Part shown: in pieces, positions 34,627 through 44,290 of the stretch | Numbering within the stretch: the stretch's first letter is position 1 | Layout of the letters: the number at the start of each line of letters is the position of its first letter | Assembly: GCF_029457495.1 (NCBI RefSeq) | Contig: NZ_CP120361.1 | Span: 806,001 to 870,000 of the forward strand | Reading direction: 5' to 3' | DNA from: Chelativorans sp. AA-79 | Lineage (GTDB): Bacteria; Pseudomonadota; Alphaproteobacteria; Rhizobiales; Rhizobiaceae | DNA: 64,000 nucleotides | Notes under the pieces: generated by a model | Seen by the model: only the letters and a program-made list of their open reading frames with translations | Told to the model about the DNA's origin: nothing | The model's database searches: none | Made by a program: the position numbers and the translations under genes

Positions 34627-36018
34627 TCAGCCGTAGATCCAGCGGGGCAGCCATGTGGCGATCCCCGGAAAGCTCAGCATGATGGCAATTGCGACGAACT
34701 GAAGGAAGACGAAGGGAATGATGCCCCTGTAGATCATGCCGGTCGACACGCTCGAAGGAGCCACGCCCCGCAGGTAGAAGAGCGAAAAGCCGAAAGGCGG
34801 GGTGAGGAAGCTCGTCTGCAGGTTCACGCCCACCAGAACGCCGAGCCAGACCGGGTCGACATCGAGCGCAAGCAGGATGGGGGCGGTGATCGGGATCACG
34901 ATGAAGATGATCTCGAATGTGTCGAGGATGAAGCCCAGCAGGAACATGATGAGCATCACGGCGATCACCGGCGCCAACTGGCCGCCCGGAAGATTGGCGA
35001 GGAACTCGTGCACGAGATTGTCGCCGCCCATCAGGCGGAAGACGATCGAGAAGACCGACGCGCCGAGAAGGATGATGAACACCATCGAGGTGATCGCCGC
35101 GGTGGAGATGACGGCCTCGCGCAGCACGCGGAAGGAAAGGCGCCATCGGAGGGCGGCGAGCACCATAGCCCCGACGGCGCCCACCGAAGCGGCTTCCGTC
35201 GCCGTGGCGACGCCGCCCAGGATCGAGCCGAGCACGGCAATGATGAGGAGCAGAGGCGGCACGAGCGCCACCACCACCTCACGGAGCAGATGCTGCCGCT
35301 CCTCGGGCGGAACCGGCGTTGCAGGGCAGGTCTCCGGCTGGAATACGGCCTTGAAGATCATCCAGCCGAGATAGAGGCTGACCAGGAGCAGGCCCGGCAG
35401 AAGAGCACCGGCGAAGAGATCGCCCACAGAGACGGGTGCAGGCGCGAAATTACCCTTCGCCATCTGCACCTGCGAATTGATGCCGGCCAGCATGTCGCCC
35501 ATGAAGATGAGCACCGTCGACGGCGGGATGATCTGGCCAAGCGTGCCGGACGCGCAGATGACGCCGGAGGCGAGCTTCGGGTCGTAGCCCGCACGCAGCA
35601 TGGCGGGCAGCGAAATCAGCCCCATGGTAACGACCGTCGCGCCCACGACACCGGTGGAGGCGGCGAGCAGCGCCCCCACGACGACGACCGAAATGCCCAG
35701 GCCGCCGCGCAGATTGCCGAACAGCTTGCCCATGGTGAGGAGCAGTTGCTCGGCGATCTTGGACCGTTCCAGAACGACGCCCATGAAAATGAAGAGGGGG
35801 ACAGCAACCAGCACTTCATTGGTCATGAAGCCGGCATAGCGCGGCGGCAGGCTGCCGAGATTGGAGGGGTCGAACACGCCGAAGAACAGGCCGACCGCGC
35901 CGAAGAGCAGGGACACGCCGGCCAGCGTGAAGGCTACCGGAAAGCCCATCATGAGGAAGCCGATGATGCCGAAGAACATCAGGCCCGCGAGGATCTCGCC
36001 GATCAGCTTCGGGTCCAT
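34627..36018 (-). CDS. TRAP transporter large permease subunit (DctM)
   Basis: This 463-residue protein has about twelve membrane segments with the DctM signatures LLAASTGVVGATVVTMGLIS and ASGTLGQIIPPSTVLIFMGD, and the C-terminal LQTSFLTPPFGFSLFYL. It couples solute uptake to the sodium gradient. Its ATG overlaps the dctQ stop by one base (TGATG). It is large for the family because of a cytoplasmic loop near residues 225-240. It partners with the convergent periplasmic binding protein. Confidence 0.93.
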   Translation of the reverse strand: MDPKLIGEILAGLMFFGIIGFLMMGFPVAFTLAGVSLLFGAVGLFFGVFDPSNLGSLPPRYAGFMTNEVLVAVPLFIFMGVVLERSKIAEQLLLTMGKLFGNLRGGLGISVVVVGALLAASTGVVGATVVTMGLISLPAMLRAGYDPKLASGVICASGTLGQIIPPSTVLIFMGDMLAGINSQVQMAKGNFAPAPVSVGDLFAGALLPGLLLVSLYLGWMIFKAVFQPETCPATPVPPEERQHLLREVVVALVPPLLLIIAVLGSILGGVATATEAASVGAVGAMVLAALRWRLSFRVLREAVISTAAITSMVFIILLGASVFSIVFRLMGGDNLVHEFLANLPGGQLAPVIAVMLIMFLLGFILDTFEIIFIVIPITAPILLALDVDPVWLGVLVGVNLQTSFLTPPFGFSLFYLRGVAPSSVSTGMIYRGIIPFVFLQFVAIAIMLSFPGIATWLPRWIYG

Positions 36019-36590
36019 CAGTGGGCACCCCCGTCGCCTTCATAGCGCAGCCCTTCGGGAAGAAGCTCTTCGTTTCCGGCGAGAACCAGAATGCTGCGCA
36101 AGGCCATAGCTACGCCCTGCAGTGCAACGGACCCTGCAAAGACGAGGATGAAGCTCTTCAGGATGAAGAGGCCCGGCATGCCCGCCGGGTTGGCCGAACC
36201 TTCATAGATGCGCCAGGAGCGGGCGACGAAAGGCCATCCATAGTAAAGGACGATCCAGCAGAAGGGCAGCAGGAAGACCACGACGCCGATGAGGTCCACG
36301 ATCGCCTTGGTGCGGATGGCGGCCGGGCGGTAGAAGATGTCGACGCGGACATGGTCGTTGCGCAGGAGCGCGAAACCGGCCACGGCGGTGAACATCGCGC
36401 CGTTCAGCCAGACATAGAGATCCTGCATCCAGACATAGCTGATGGAGAAGACATAGCGCTGGACGACCACCGTGAAGCAGACGAGCACGATGGCGAGCGA
36501 AAGCCAGGAGAAGAGATTGCCAACCAGCCGGTTCAGATCGCTGATCGCGCGGACGACCAGGGCGATTATCCGCACGGCGACGCCCCCCAT
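36018..36590 (-). CDS. TRAP transporter small permease subunit (DctQ)
   Basis: This 190-residue protein has four membrane segments, with the family region around VVVQRYVFSISYVWMQDLYV and RNDHVRVDIFYR. It forms the transporter core with DctM. It is first in the dctQ-dctM-exoD operon, divergent from the indolepyruvate oxidoreductase gene. Confidence 0.92.
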   Translation of the reverse strand: MGGVAVRIIALVVRAISDLNRLVGNLFSWLSLAIVLVCFTVVVQRYVFSISYVWMQDLYVWLNGAMFTAVAGFALLRNDHVRVDIFYRPAAIRTKAIVDLIGVVVFLLPFCWIVLYYGWPFVARSWRIYEGSANPAGMPGLFILKSFILVFAGSVALQGVAMALRSILVLAGNEELLPEGLRYEGDGGAH

Positions 36591-36985
36591 CGGGCCGCCT
36601 TGGCGTGCCCACCACCTCTTGGTTTCATCCCTTCACTCCACTCCCCGCCGGCATTCCGGGACCCGTCCCGGCGCATGTTGACCATGCTGATTTGACGCCG
36701 GCCGACTTTTGAGACCGGGTTCTTAGCAGCTTTGCATTGCAGGCAAAAGTGTGACCGCTCCATATCCCCGGATCGTGGATCGACCGATTCGTGCGGGCCG
36801 GGCCTGCTCCGGCTAATAAAATGTCCGGCCACGGCATCTTCACATATTCGTGTTGCTCTTTTTTTCCGCGGCCCGATTTCATTTGGCCGCAGCGTGCGCG
36901 AAAACTATTATGATTCAGGCGAATGGGCTTTCCGGCCCTTCGCTTGGGGCTCGCCACGGCGGTAGACCGCGCGGAGGAACTCGGC
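36591..36985. other. 395-bp divergent regulatory region between dctQ and the IOR gene
   Basis: No gene is evident. It holds a short palindrome (36656-36662/36665-36671, 7-bp arms) and an AT-richer segment near 36830-36915. The latter is a likely place for the rightward promoter. The leftward promoter for dctQ should also be here. I could not pick out confident -35/-10 boxes. Confidence 0.45.
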
Positions 36986-39900
36986 ATGACGCTCCATGAG
37001 GTGTCGCTCGGCGACAAATACGATCTCGGCCAGGAGCGGATCTTCGTTTCGGGGGCGCAGGCGATCGTGCGCATGCTTCTGATGCAGCGCGAACGCGACA
37101 GGCGCGCCGGCCTCGACACGGCAGGCTTCATCTCGGGCTATCGCGGCTCGCCCGTGGCCGGGATCGACCATCAGCTGTGGAAGGCGGGCAAGGAGCTTTC
37201 GGCGGCCAATATCGTCTTCCAGCCCGGCCTCAACGAGGAACTGGCGGCGACGGCGTGCTGGGGCTCGCAGCAGACGGAGCTTCTGGGCGAGGGCAGATAT
37301 GACGGCGTCTTCGCCCTGTGGTACGGCAAGGGGCCGGGCGTCGACCGCACGGGCGACGTCTTCCGCCACGCCAATATGGCGGGATCCTCCAAGCATGGCG
37401 GCGTGCTTGCCCTGATGGGCGACGACCACGCGGCCGAATCCTCCACCGTGGCGCATCAGAGCGAGTTCGCCTTCGTGGACACGATGGTGCCGGTCCTCAA
37501 CCCGGCCGGGGTCCAGGAGCTGATCGACTACGGCCTCTACGGCTATGCGCTGTCACGCTTCGCCGGCACCTGGACGGCCATCAAATGCGTGAAGGACAAT
37601 ATCGAATCGACGGCGTCCGTGGACGTGGCGCTCGACCGGTTCGATATCGCGATCCCCGAGTTCGACATGCCGCCGGGCGGCCTGAACATCCGCCACGAGG
37701 TGAACCAGCTCGGCCAGGAGGAGCGGCTGCACGATCATAAGCGCGCAGCGGCGGCGGCGTTCGTGAAAGCCAACGGGCTCAACCGCGTCGTCTGGTCGGG
37801 CGGGCCGCACGCAAAGCTCGGGATCGTCACGATCGGCACCAGCTATCTGGACACCCGCCAGGCGCTCGAGGATCTCGGCATCGACGAGGAGCGCGCGGCC
37901 CAACTCGGCCTGCGGCTCTACAAGGTGGCCTGCCCGTGGCCCTTCGACTTCGAGCACATGGCCGATTTCGTGCGCGGGCTGGAGATGGTGATCGTGGTGG
38001 AGGAGAAGCGCTCCCTGCTGGAGGTGCAGCTGCGCGAGAACCTCTACGGCACGGCCAACCATCCCGTCATCATCGGCAAGAAGGACGAGCGCGGCGCGCA
38101 GCTCTTTCCGGTGAAAGGGGCGCTCGATCCCAACGAGATCGCGATCGCCATCGGCGAGCGCATCCTGCGGGTGATCGGGCCTTCGGAGGAAATCACCGGC
38201 CGCGTCGCCAGGCTCCGTCAGTTCCAGGCGATGCTGGCGGAGACCAAGGACGTGGCGAGCCGGATGCCCTATTTCTGCTCGGGTTGCCCGCACAACACCT
38301 CGACGCAGCTGCCCGAAGGCTCGATCGCGGGCGGCGGCATCGGCTGCCATTTCATGGCGCTGTGGATGGACCGCGGCACGGTGGGCTTCACCGCCATGGG
38401 CGGAGAGGGGGCGCAGTGGATCGGCCAGGCGCCGTTCTCGAAACGCGAGCACTTCTTCCAGAATCTCGGCGACGGCACCTTCAACCATTCGGGCTCGCTG
38501 GCGATCCGCTTCGCCATCGCCGCCGGCGCCAACATGACCTACAAGATCCTCTACAACGACGCCGTCGCAATGACCGGCGGCCAACCGCACGAGGGCGGGC
38601 TCAGCATGGGCCAGATCGCCGAGGAAGTGCGGGCGATGGGCGTGAAGCGCATCGCGGTCGTCAGCGACGAGCCGGAAAAGTACGAAGGTGTCCTGCGCTT
38701 CCCGGCCGGCACGACGGTGCACCACCGCGACGACCTTGACGAGGTGCAGCGCGGTCTCAGGGAAGTGAAGGGCGTCTCCGTCCTCATCTACGACCAGACC
38801 TGCGCGGCCGAGAAGCGCCGGCGGCGCAAGCGCGGCACCTTTCCCGATCCCGACAGGCGGGTGATCATCAACGAGCTCGTCTGCGAGGGCTGCGGCGATT
38901 GCGGCGTGAAGTCCAACTGCGTCTCGGTGCAGCCGCTCGAGACGGAGTTCGGCCGCAAGCGGCGCATCGACCAGTCGAGCTGCAACAAGGACTTCTCCTG
39001 CCTCAACGGTTTCTGCCCCTCCTTCGTGACCGTGCACGGCGCGAAGCTCAAGAAGGTGGACGGCGCGGCGGGCAACATCGATCCGCTTCAGGGCGTGCCG
39101 GAGCCCGCGCTCTTCCCCATCGAGCGCGGCTGGTCTGGCATCGTCGACGGCATCGGCGGCACGGGCGTGGTGACGATCGGCGCCGTGCTCGGCATGGCCG
39201 CGCATCTGGAAGGGAAGGGCTCGGGCATCATCGATATGGCGGGCCTCGCCCAGAAGGGCGGCGCCGTCTTCTCCCATCTCAGGATCGCGCGGCGGCCCTC
39301 CGACATCAACTCCATCCATGTGGCGGCCGGCAAGGCCGACCTGGTGCTCGGCTGCGATCTCGTCGTCTCCGGCTCGCGCAAGGTGCTTTCGACGGTGCGC
39401 GAGGGCCATACGCTTTTCCTCGCCAACACGGCGGAGGTGATGCCGGGCGATTTTGCGCGCTCGGCCGATTTCATGCTGCCGGTGGAGAGCCTGAAGCGGG
39501 CGGTGCGCAAGGCCGCCGGCGAGGACAAGGCGCACTTCTTCGACGCCACGCAGACCGCCTCCGTGCTTTTCGGCAACTCCATCGGCGCCAACATGTTCAT
39601 GCTGGGCATGGCCTATCAGCGAGGCGGCCTGCCGGTCTCGGCAGACGCGATCGAAAAGGCGATCGAGCTCAATGGACAGGCGGTGAAGATGAATGTGGCG
39701 GCGTTCCGCTGGGGCCGGCGCGCCGCGCACGAGCCGGCCTTCGTGCGCGACCTGGTGGCGCGCTCGGCCACCGGCGGCCGGGAGGGGTCCGCGCAGGCGC
39801 TGGAGGAGGTCATAGAGCGGCGCGCGCAATTCCTCGCCGGCTATCAGGACGAAACTTACGCCGAGCGTTATCGCGCCCGAATCGCAAAGCTCCGTGCGAC

Positions 39901-40462
39901 CGAGGAAAAGGCCGTTCCCGGCTCCACCGCGGTCACCGAGGCGGCCGCGCGCAACCTTTTCAAGCTGATGGCGATCAAGGACGAGTACGAGGTGGCGCGG
40001 CTTTATACGGACGGCTCCTTCCGGCGCCAGCTCGCAGCCGAGTTCGAAGGCTATGACAGGCTTGAATTCCATCTGGCTCCGCCCGTCTTCGCCAAGCGCG
40101 ACGGCGCGGGGCATCTGAAGAAAGCGCGCTACGGGCAGTGGATGTTGAAGGCCTTCTCCCTGCTTGCCGGCCTCAAGGGGCTGCGCGGCACCGTGTTCGA
40201 CCCGTTCGGCTACACGGCCGAGCGGCGCATGGAACGCGCGCTTCTCAGGCAATACGAGGCTGATCTCGACCTCATCGAAGACATGCTCTCCCCGGACCGC
40301 GAGGAAGCGGCGGCAGCGCTCGCCTCTGTGCCCGCGCTCATCCGCGGTTTCGGCCATGTGAAGGAGGCGAACGCCCGGAAAGCGGCCGAAGAGCGGGAGC
40401 GGCTCCTCCAAAGGCTGCAGACCGCCAGCCCCGACCCCCGGTTGCAGGCGGCCGCGGAGTAG
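36986..40462 (+). CDS. Indolepyruvate ferredoxin oxidoreductase, fused alpha-beta type
   Basis: This 1158-residue enzyme decarboxylates aryl pyruvates to aryl-acetyl-CoA. In order it has a pyrimidine domain (GFISGYRGSPVAGID), a TPP domain (GGEGAQWIG and GDGTFNHSGS), a [4Fe-4S] ferredoxin segment (CEGCGDCGVKSNC, later SCNKDFSCLNGFC), and the gamma domain (DGIGGTGVVTIGAVLG). A C-terminal DUF6537-like region closes it. This single-chain form is found in aerobic proteobacteria. The ATG at 36986 with GGAGGA upstream is preferred over an ATG 21 codons earlier. Phenylpyruvate or indolepyruvate from aromatic amino acids is the likely substrate. Confidence 0.93.
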   Translation: MTLHEVSLGDKYDLGQERIFVSGAQAIVRMLLMQRERDRRAGLDTAGFISGYRGSPVAGIDHQLWKAGKELSAANIVFQPGLNEELAATACWGSQQTELLGEGRYDGVFALWYGKGPGVDRTGDVFRHANMAGSSKHGGVLALMGDDHAAESSTVAHQSEFAFVDTMVPVLNPAGVQELIDYGLYGYALSRFAGTWTAIKCVKDNIESTASVDVALDRFDIAIPEFDMPPGGLNIRHEVNQLGQEERLHDHKRAAAAAFVKANGLNRVVWSGGPHAKLGIVTIGTSYLDTRQALEDLGIDEERAAQLGLRLYKVACPWPFDFEHMADFVRGLEMVIVVEEKRSLLEVQLRENLYGTANHPVIIGKKDERGAQLFPVKGALDPNEIAIAIGERILRVIGPSEEITGRVARLRQFQAMLAETKDVASRMPYFCSGCPHNTSTQLPEGSIAGGGIGCHFMALWMDRGTVGFTAMGGEGAQWIGQAPFSKREHFFQNLGDGTFNHSGSLAIRFAIAAGANMTYKILYNDAVAMTGGQPHEGGLSMGQIAEEVRAMGVKRIAVVSDEPEKYEGVLRFPAGTTVHHRDDLDEVQRGLREVKGVSVLIYDQTCAAEKRRRRKRGTFPDPDRRVIINELVCEGCGDCGVKSNCVSVQPLETEFGRKRRIDQSSCNKDFSCLNGFCPSFVTVHGAKLKKVDGAAGNIDPLQGVPEPALFPIERGWSGIVDGIGGTGVVTIGAVLGMAAHLEGKGSGIIDMAGLAQKGGAVFSHLRIARRPSDINSIHVAAGKADLVLGCDLVVSGSRKVLSTVREGHTLFLANTAEVMPGDFARSADFMLPVESLKRAVRKAAGEDKAHFFDATQTASVLFGNSIGANMFMLGMAYQRGGLPVSADAIEKAIELNGQAVKMNVAAFRWGRRAAHEPAFVRDLVARSATGGREGSAQALEEVIERRAQFLAGYQDETYAERYRARIAKLRATEEKAVPGSTAVTEAAARNLFKLMAIKDEYEVARLYTDGSFRRQLAAEFEGYDRLEFHLAPPVFAKRDGAGHLKKARYGQWMLKAFSLLAGLKGLRGTVFDPFGYTAERRMERALLRQYEADLDLIEDMLSPDREEAAAALASVPALIRGFGHVKEANARKAAEERERLLQRLQTASPDPRLQAAAE

Positions 40463-40479
40463 TCCCTTCGGCTGAACCT

Positions 40480-40509
40480 AACTTTATCCTCTTTTTCAGT
40501 TATAAAGTT
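40480..40509. promoter_or_regulatory. AT-rich inverted repeat between the IOR and GGDEF-EAL genes
   Basis: AACTTTAT (40480-40487) and ATAAAGTT (40502-40509) form 8-bp arms around 14 nt and are followed by TTTCTTAA. It may be a weak terminator for the IOR gene or an operator for the next gene, whose start lies 20 bp downstream. Confidence 0.45.
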
Positions 40510-40528
40510 TTCTTAATTCGGCTATGCG

Positions 40529-42904
40529 ATGGGAGAGCCGGGGCAATGGGTTGATGCCGTGAGAAAAAGCAAACCGGGCATACCTGAAGAGGTCTATGTC
40601 GGCTTCGTGCGCTCGTTGTTCAACGAGGGCGAAGTGCTGCTGATCGGCGGCGTCTGCCACTGCCTGCTCGCCATCCTTGTCTATACGAGTTCGCGCGAAC
40701 CAATCTATCTCTGGTTTGCCGTGGTGCTCCTGATCGCCGGCATCGTCCGGTATTTCAACATTTCCGGTGGGAAGAAGGCGCAGATCACGACCTATGAGGA
40801 GGCGCGCCGCTGGGAGGTGAGCTACCTCTACACAGGCTTCTTTCAGGCCCTCACCATGGGGCTGTTCAGCTTCGTGACCCTCTACTATCGGCCCGACGTC
40901 TTCGGCGAAATCGGTGCCGTCACCGTCGTCATGGGGTCCACGATCACCATCGTCGGCCGGAACTACGGGTCGAAGAAGATGGTGCTGCTGCAGTCCCTGG
41001 CGATCGTCGTTCCGATGGCCGCAGGGATGATCCTGAGAGGAGGCTATCAGTTCATCATTCTCGGGCTCTATCTGATCCCCTTCATCTTCGTTCTCAGGAA
41101 GATGTCGAACAACGTCCAGACCGTGCTGTTCGATGCGATCATCCAGGGCAACCGGTCGCGCCGGCTGGCACAGCGTTTCGACCGGGCGCTGAACACGATG
41201 TCCCACGGACTGGTCATGTTCGGCACCGACGGCAAGGTGGTCGTCGCCAATGCCCAGGCCGCCGACATCATGGGCTTTTCCTCGGCCGACAAGATGATCG
41301 GGCGGACGCTCAAGACGCTTCTGATGCGCGGCGTGGCGGCCGGAATGCTCAACAAGAAGGATTCCAAATACGCGGAGAACCTCTTGACGGAAGCCTTGCG
41401 GCGGGGGCGCGACCGGAAGGTGCTCCTGAGGCTCGCGGACCGGCGCTATCTCGAATTCTCCGCGCGCGCGGGCCGGGACGAGCTCAAGGTGCTCACCTTC
41501 GAGGAGGTGACGCAGCGCGTCGAAGCGGAGGAGAAGATCCGCTACATGGCCAGGTACGACAGCCTGACCGGCCTGCCGAACAGAGCCTATTTTCACGACG
41601 TCATCGCCGAGATGATGGCGACGGGCGACCAGACGAGGCTCTGTGGACTTTCTGTTTTCGATCTCGACGATTTCAAGAGCATCAACGACACGTTGGGGCA
41701 TCCGGTCGGCGACGGCCTCATCTATGCCGTCGCCGAGAAACTCGCCTCCTTCGCGGGCGACGACGTCAAGGTCAGCCGGTTCGGCGGCGACGAGTTCATG
41801 ATCTTTTTCAATCAGGTGGAGAACGAGGAGGATTTCACCCGGCGCTCCTGCGAGGTTTTCGAGAGCCTGCGTGGCGAGGTGGACGTGGCCGGGCACATCC
41901 TGCGCATCCAGGTCAGCGGCGGCGGCGTTCTTTCGTCCGTCGGGGAGAACAGTGTCGATGCGATGATCGTGAAGGCCGACCTCGCCCTCTACAAGGCGAA
42001 GGAGGAGGGGAAGAACGGCTGGCGCGTGTTCGAGACCGAGATGGATGCCGCCTTCCGCCATCGGCAGACGATGAAGGCGGATCTCAGGACAGCGGTCGAG
42101 ACGAAGGCGTTGCGGGTCGTCTTCCAGCCGATCATCGATCTCAGCACGATGCAGATCTCCAGTTGCGAAGCGCTGTGCCGATGGGACCATGCCGAGCTTG
42201 GCGCCGTCTCTCCGGCAGTCTTCATCCCGCTCGCCGAGGAGATGGGCCTGATATCCGAAATCAGCGCGTTCGTGCTGCAGGAAGCCTGCGGGCAATGCGC
42301 CCAGTGGCCCTCCCATCTCTGCGTTTCCGTCAATCTCTCGGCCAAGGACTTCTACAGTGGCTCCGTCGTGGAAACGGTACGCGAGGCGCTCTCGAAGGCG
42401 CAGCTCGATCCTCGCCGCCTGGAAATCGAGGTCACCGAAACCACGCTGCTCGACGACCATATCGCTACCCGAGGCTATCTGGAGGCGCTGAAGCAGCTTG
42501 GCGTGGGAATAGCGCTCGACGACTTCGGCACGGGCTATTCCAGCCTCAGCTACCTCCATCGGCTGCCGCTCGACAAGGTCAAGATCGACGGCAGCTTCCT
42601 CGCCGACGTGACCAACAACAAGCGCTCGCTTCGCCTGCTCACGGGGGTGGTGGACCTGTCCAAGAATCTCGGCCTGGCCGTCACCGTGGAAGGTGTCGAG
42701 ACCTTCGGCCAGCTGAAGATCCTCGCTTCGAGCGTGCAGGCGGACTTCGTGCAGGGCTTTCTCTTCGGTTCTGCCCTCACGTCTTCGGGCATCAAGACGA
42801 TGTCCGCCCACACCTGGTCTCTCGCCGGCTTCGACACGCCGTCGCGCTCGGCGATCGCCGCGAAGCTCAAGCAGGACCATCACGCAAAACCAACCGGCCA
42901 CTGA
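40529..42904 (+). CDS. Membrane GGDEF-EAL cyclic-di-GMP enzyme with PAS-like domain
   Basis: This 791-residue protein starts with five or six membrane segments (about residues 35-190). A PAS-like domain follows (ALNTMSHGLVMFGTDGKVVV), then GGDEF (RFGGDEF near 418) and EAL (CEALCRW near 547). Both catalytic motifs are intact, as are the EAL metal and base residues (VNLSAKDF, VTETTLLDD, LDDFGTGYSSLSY, VEGVET). It could therefore make or break cyclic-di-GMP. The ATG at 40529 is a plausible start but lacks a strong RBS. It lies upstream of a FeeM/LuxI-like gene and may belong to the same signalling locus. Confidence 0.92.
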   Translation: MGEPGQWVDAVRKSKPGIPEEVYVGFVRSLFNEGEVLLIGGVCHCLLAILVYTSSREPIYLWFAVVLLIAGIVRYFNISGGKKAQITTYEEARRWEVSYLYTGFFQALTMGLFSFVTLYYRPDVFGEIGAVTVVMGSTITIVGRNYGSKKMVLLQSLAIVVPMAAGMILRGGYQFIILGLYLIPFIFVLRKMSNNVQTVLFDAIIQGNRSRRLAQRFDRALNTMSHGLVMFGTDGKVVVANAQAADIMGFSSADKMIGRTLKTLLMRGVAAGMLNKKDSKYAENLLTEALRRGRDRKVLLRLADRRYLEFSARAGRDELKVLTFEEVTQRVEAEEKIRYMARYDSLTGLPNRAYFHDVIAEMMATGDQTRLCGLSVFDLDDFKSINDTLGHPVGDGLIYAVAEKLASFAGDDVKVSRFGGDEFMIFFNQVENEEDFTRRSCEVFESLRGEVDVAGHILRIQVSGGGVLSSVGENSVDAMIVKADLALYKAKEEGKNGWRVFETEMDAAFRHRQTMKADLRTAVETKALRVVFQPIIDLSTMQISSCEALCRWDHAELGAVSPAVFIPLAEEMGLISEISAFVLQEACGQCAQWPSHLCVSVNLSAKDFYSGSVVETVREALSKAQLDPRRLEIEVTETTLLDDHIATRGYLEALKQLGVGIALDDFGTGYSSLSYLHRLPLDKVKIDGSFLADVTNNKRSLRLLTGVVDLSKNLGLAVTVEGVETFGQLKILASSVQADFVQGFLFGSALTSSGIKTMSAHTWSLAGFDTPSRSAIAAKLKQDHHAKPTGH

Positions 42905-43034
42905 ACCTGCGCTTGAAGGCAGGGTCTTTCGCCCCAATTTAAGGTTAATGAGGGGTTACCGGTGATGTTAGATTTTATTCTTTTTTCATCTGTTATGCTG
43001 AGCTGTTGCTACTAGTGTGCGAAGGCGGGCGCCC

Positions 43035-43805
43035 ATGTCATCGGAAAGTATGTCGAATCCCATCCCGACCAGGCGAGTTGGCAATGAATCCTCGGCGTTC
43101 ACGCGGACGGCGATGTCGCTTCTCGACCGCATCGAATACCGCCGCTGTGATCGCGGCGAGGATCTGGAGGCGATCTACAAGCTCCGTTACAAATCCTTTC
43201 GCCACCATGGGCTGCTGCTCACCGAATCCGCCGACGAGCGGATGGTCGACGATCTCGACAATACGCCGAACTGCTACAAGTTCGGTGTCTTCATGGACAA
43301 CGAGCTCATCAGCACGATCCGCCTCCACTATCTTACCCGGGAAATGCCCTACGCGCCGACGATGACGGTGTTCAAGGACGTGTTGCAGCCGCGTCTCGAT
43401 CGCGGGGACACCTTCATCGACCCCAGCCGGCTCGCCACGGATCCCGAGGTGACGAAAAGCTCGCGCGTCCTCCCCTACATCACCCTTCGCCTGGCCTTCA
43501 TCGCGACGGTGCGTTTCCAGACGACCGGCTGCATCTCGATGATCCGGGAGGAGCACACGGCCTTCTACAACCGGAGCTTCGATTCGGCTGCAGTTTGCGA
43601 ACCGCGCCTCTATCCGCCGTTCACGATGCCGATCTATCTGTACGAAACGCGCTACGATGTCAGCGCGCAGCTTTCACTGGACCGCTTTCCGTTCTTCGGA
43701 TCGACCGCGAGCGAACGCCGCATGTTGTTCGATCGGCCCCGGTACGGCGAACTCGCCCCACTCACCATCCTGCCGACCGCCAAATATCTCATGCACGCGG
43801 CCTGA
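43035..43805 (+). CDS. FeeM/LuxI-like N-acyl transferase (acyl amino acid or acyl-lactone synthase family)
   Basis: This 256-residue protein resembles the N-acyl amino acid synthase FeeM and LuxI folds (GNAT type). The visible pattern is YKLRYKSFRHHG, VDDLDN, ISTIRLHYL and FIDPSRLATDPE, then EEHTAFYNRSF. This echoes the conserved Arg, Asp-x-x-Asp, Arg and acidic-x-S-R positions of autoinducer synthases. Such enzymes take an acyl group from acyl-ACP. The product is not known. The ATG at 43035 with AAGGCGGG upstream is preferred to a GTG at 43017. The GGDEF-EAL gene precedes it and a DUF3096 peptide follows. No LuxR gene is adjacent. Confidence 0.75.
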   Translation: MSSESMSNPIPTRRVGNESSAFTRTAMSLLDRIEYRRCDRGEDLEAIYKLRYKSFRHHGLLLTESADERMVDDLDNTPNCYKFGVFMDNELISTIRLHYLTREMPYAPTMTVFKDVLQPRLDRGDTFIDPSRLATDPEVTKSSRVLPYITLRLAFIATVRFQTTGCISMIREEHTAFYNRSFDSAAVCEPRLYPPFTMPIYLYETRYDVSAQLSLDRFPFFGSTASERRMLFDRPRYGELAPLTILPTAKYLMHAA

Positions 43806-43834
43806 CCGGCCGAAACAAAGCTGAAAGGTGAACC

Positions 43835-43981
43835 ATGATGATGGAATTCGGACTTACGCCGCTCGTTTCCCTGATCGCCGGCATCCTCATCCTGATCATG
43901 CCGCGGCTGCTGAACTATATCGTGGCGTTCTACCTCATCCTCATCGGTGTGTTGGGGCTTTTCCCGCAGCTTGCCGGCTGA
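43835..43981 (+). CDS. DUF3096 small membrane protein, 48 aa
   Basis: This short gene encodes 48 residues: MMMEFGLTPLVSLIAGILIL, then IMPRLLNYIVAFYLILIGVLG and a short tail. It has two hydrophobic helices separated by a PRLLNY turn, the DUF3096 pattern. AAAGGTG stands 6 nt before the ATG. It is 29 bp downstream of the FeeM-like gene and probably co-transcribed. Function of the family is unknown; it often appears near stress-related genes (from memory). Confidence 0.85.
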   Translation: MMMEFGLTPLVSLIAGILILIMPRLLNYIVAFYLILIGVLGLFPQLAG

Positions 43982-43998
43982 AACGCCCGGAACCCGCT

Positions 43999-44262
43999 TC
44001 AGCCACCCTTCTTCTTGAGGGTCCTCTCCTCTTCGCGCTCGCGGTGCCTTTTGCGCGCGGACATCGGTTCGTCCTGCCAATCGGTTATTCCATCGCCGTG
44101 CAACGAGAGATCGACGGGCTTGATCGTTTCGTTGCCTTCGAACCCGCCGGCATCCGGCGCTTCTCCGGATACGGGCTCGCCGGCTCTCCTCAACACTTCC
44201 CGATCGGCGGGCGTGGGCGTGCCCTTCACGGGCTTCTTCTCTTCCTTCCTGGACATGGACAT
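43999..44262 (-). CDS. Small basic hypothetical protein, 87 aa
   Basis: The product is hydrophilic, with Lys/Arg-rich ends (MSMSRKEEKKPVKGTPTPAD, RKRHREREEERTLKKKGG) and no membrane segment. It is probably largely disordered. The ATG at 44262 has a GGAG ribosome-binding site; an upstream ATG (44301) is less well placed. A GGAAC-N17-GGTT sequence upstream resembles a general-stress promoter. I do not recognise a named family. Confidence 0.62.
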   Translation of the reverse strand: MSMSRKEEKKPVKGTPTPADREVLRRAGEPVSGEAPDAGGFEGNETIKPVDLSLHGDGITDWQDEPMSARKRHREREEERTLKKKGG

Positions 44263-44290
44263 GACCGCTCCTGACTCGTCTTTTCTCCAG

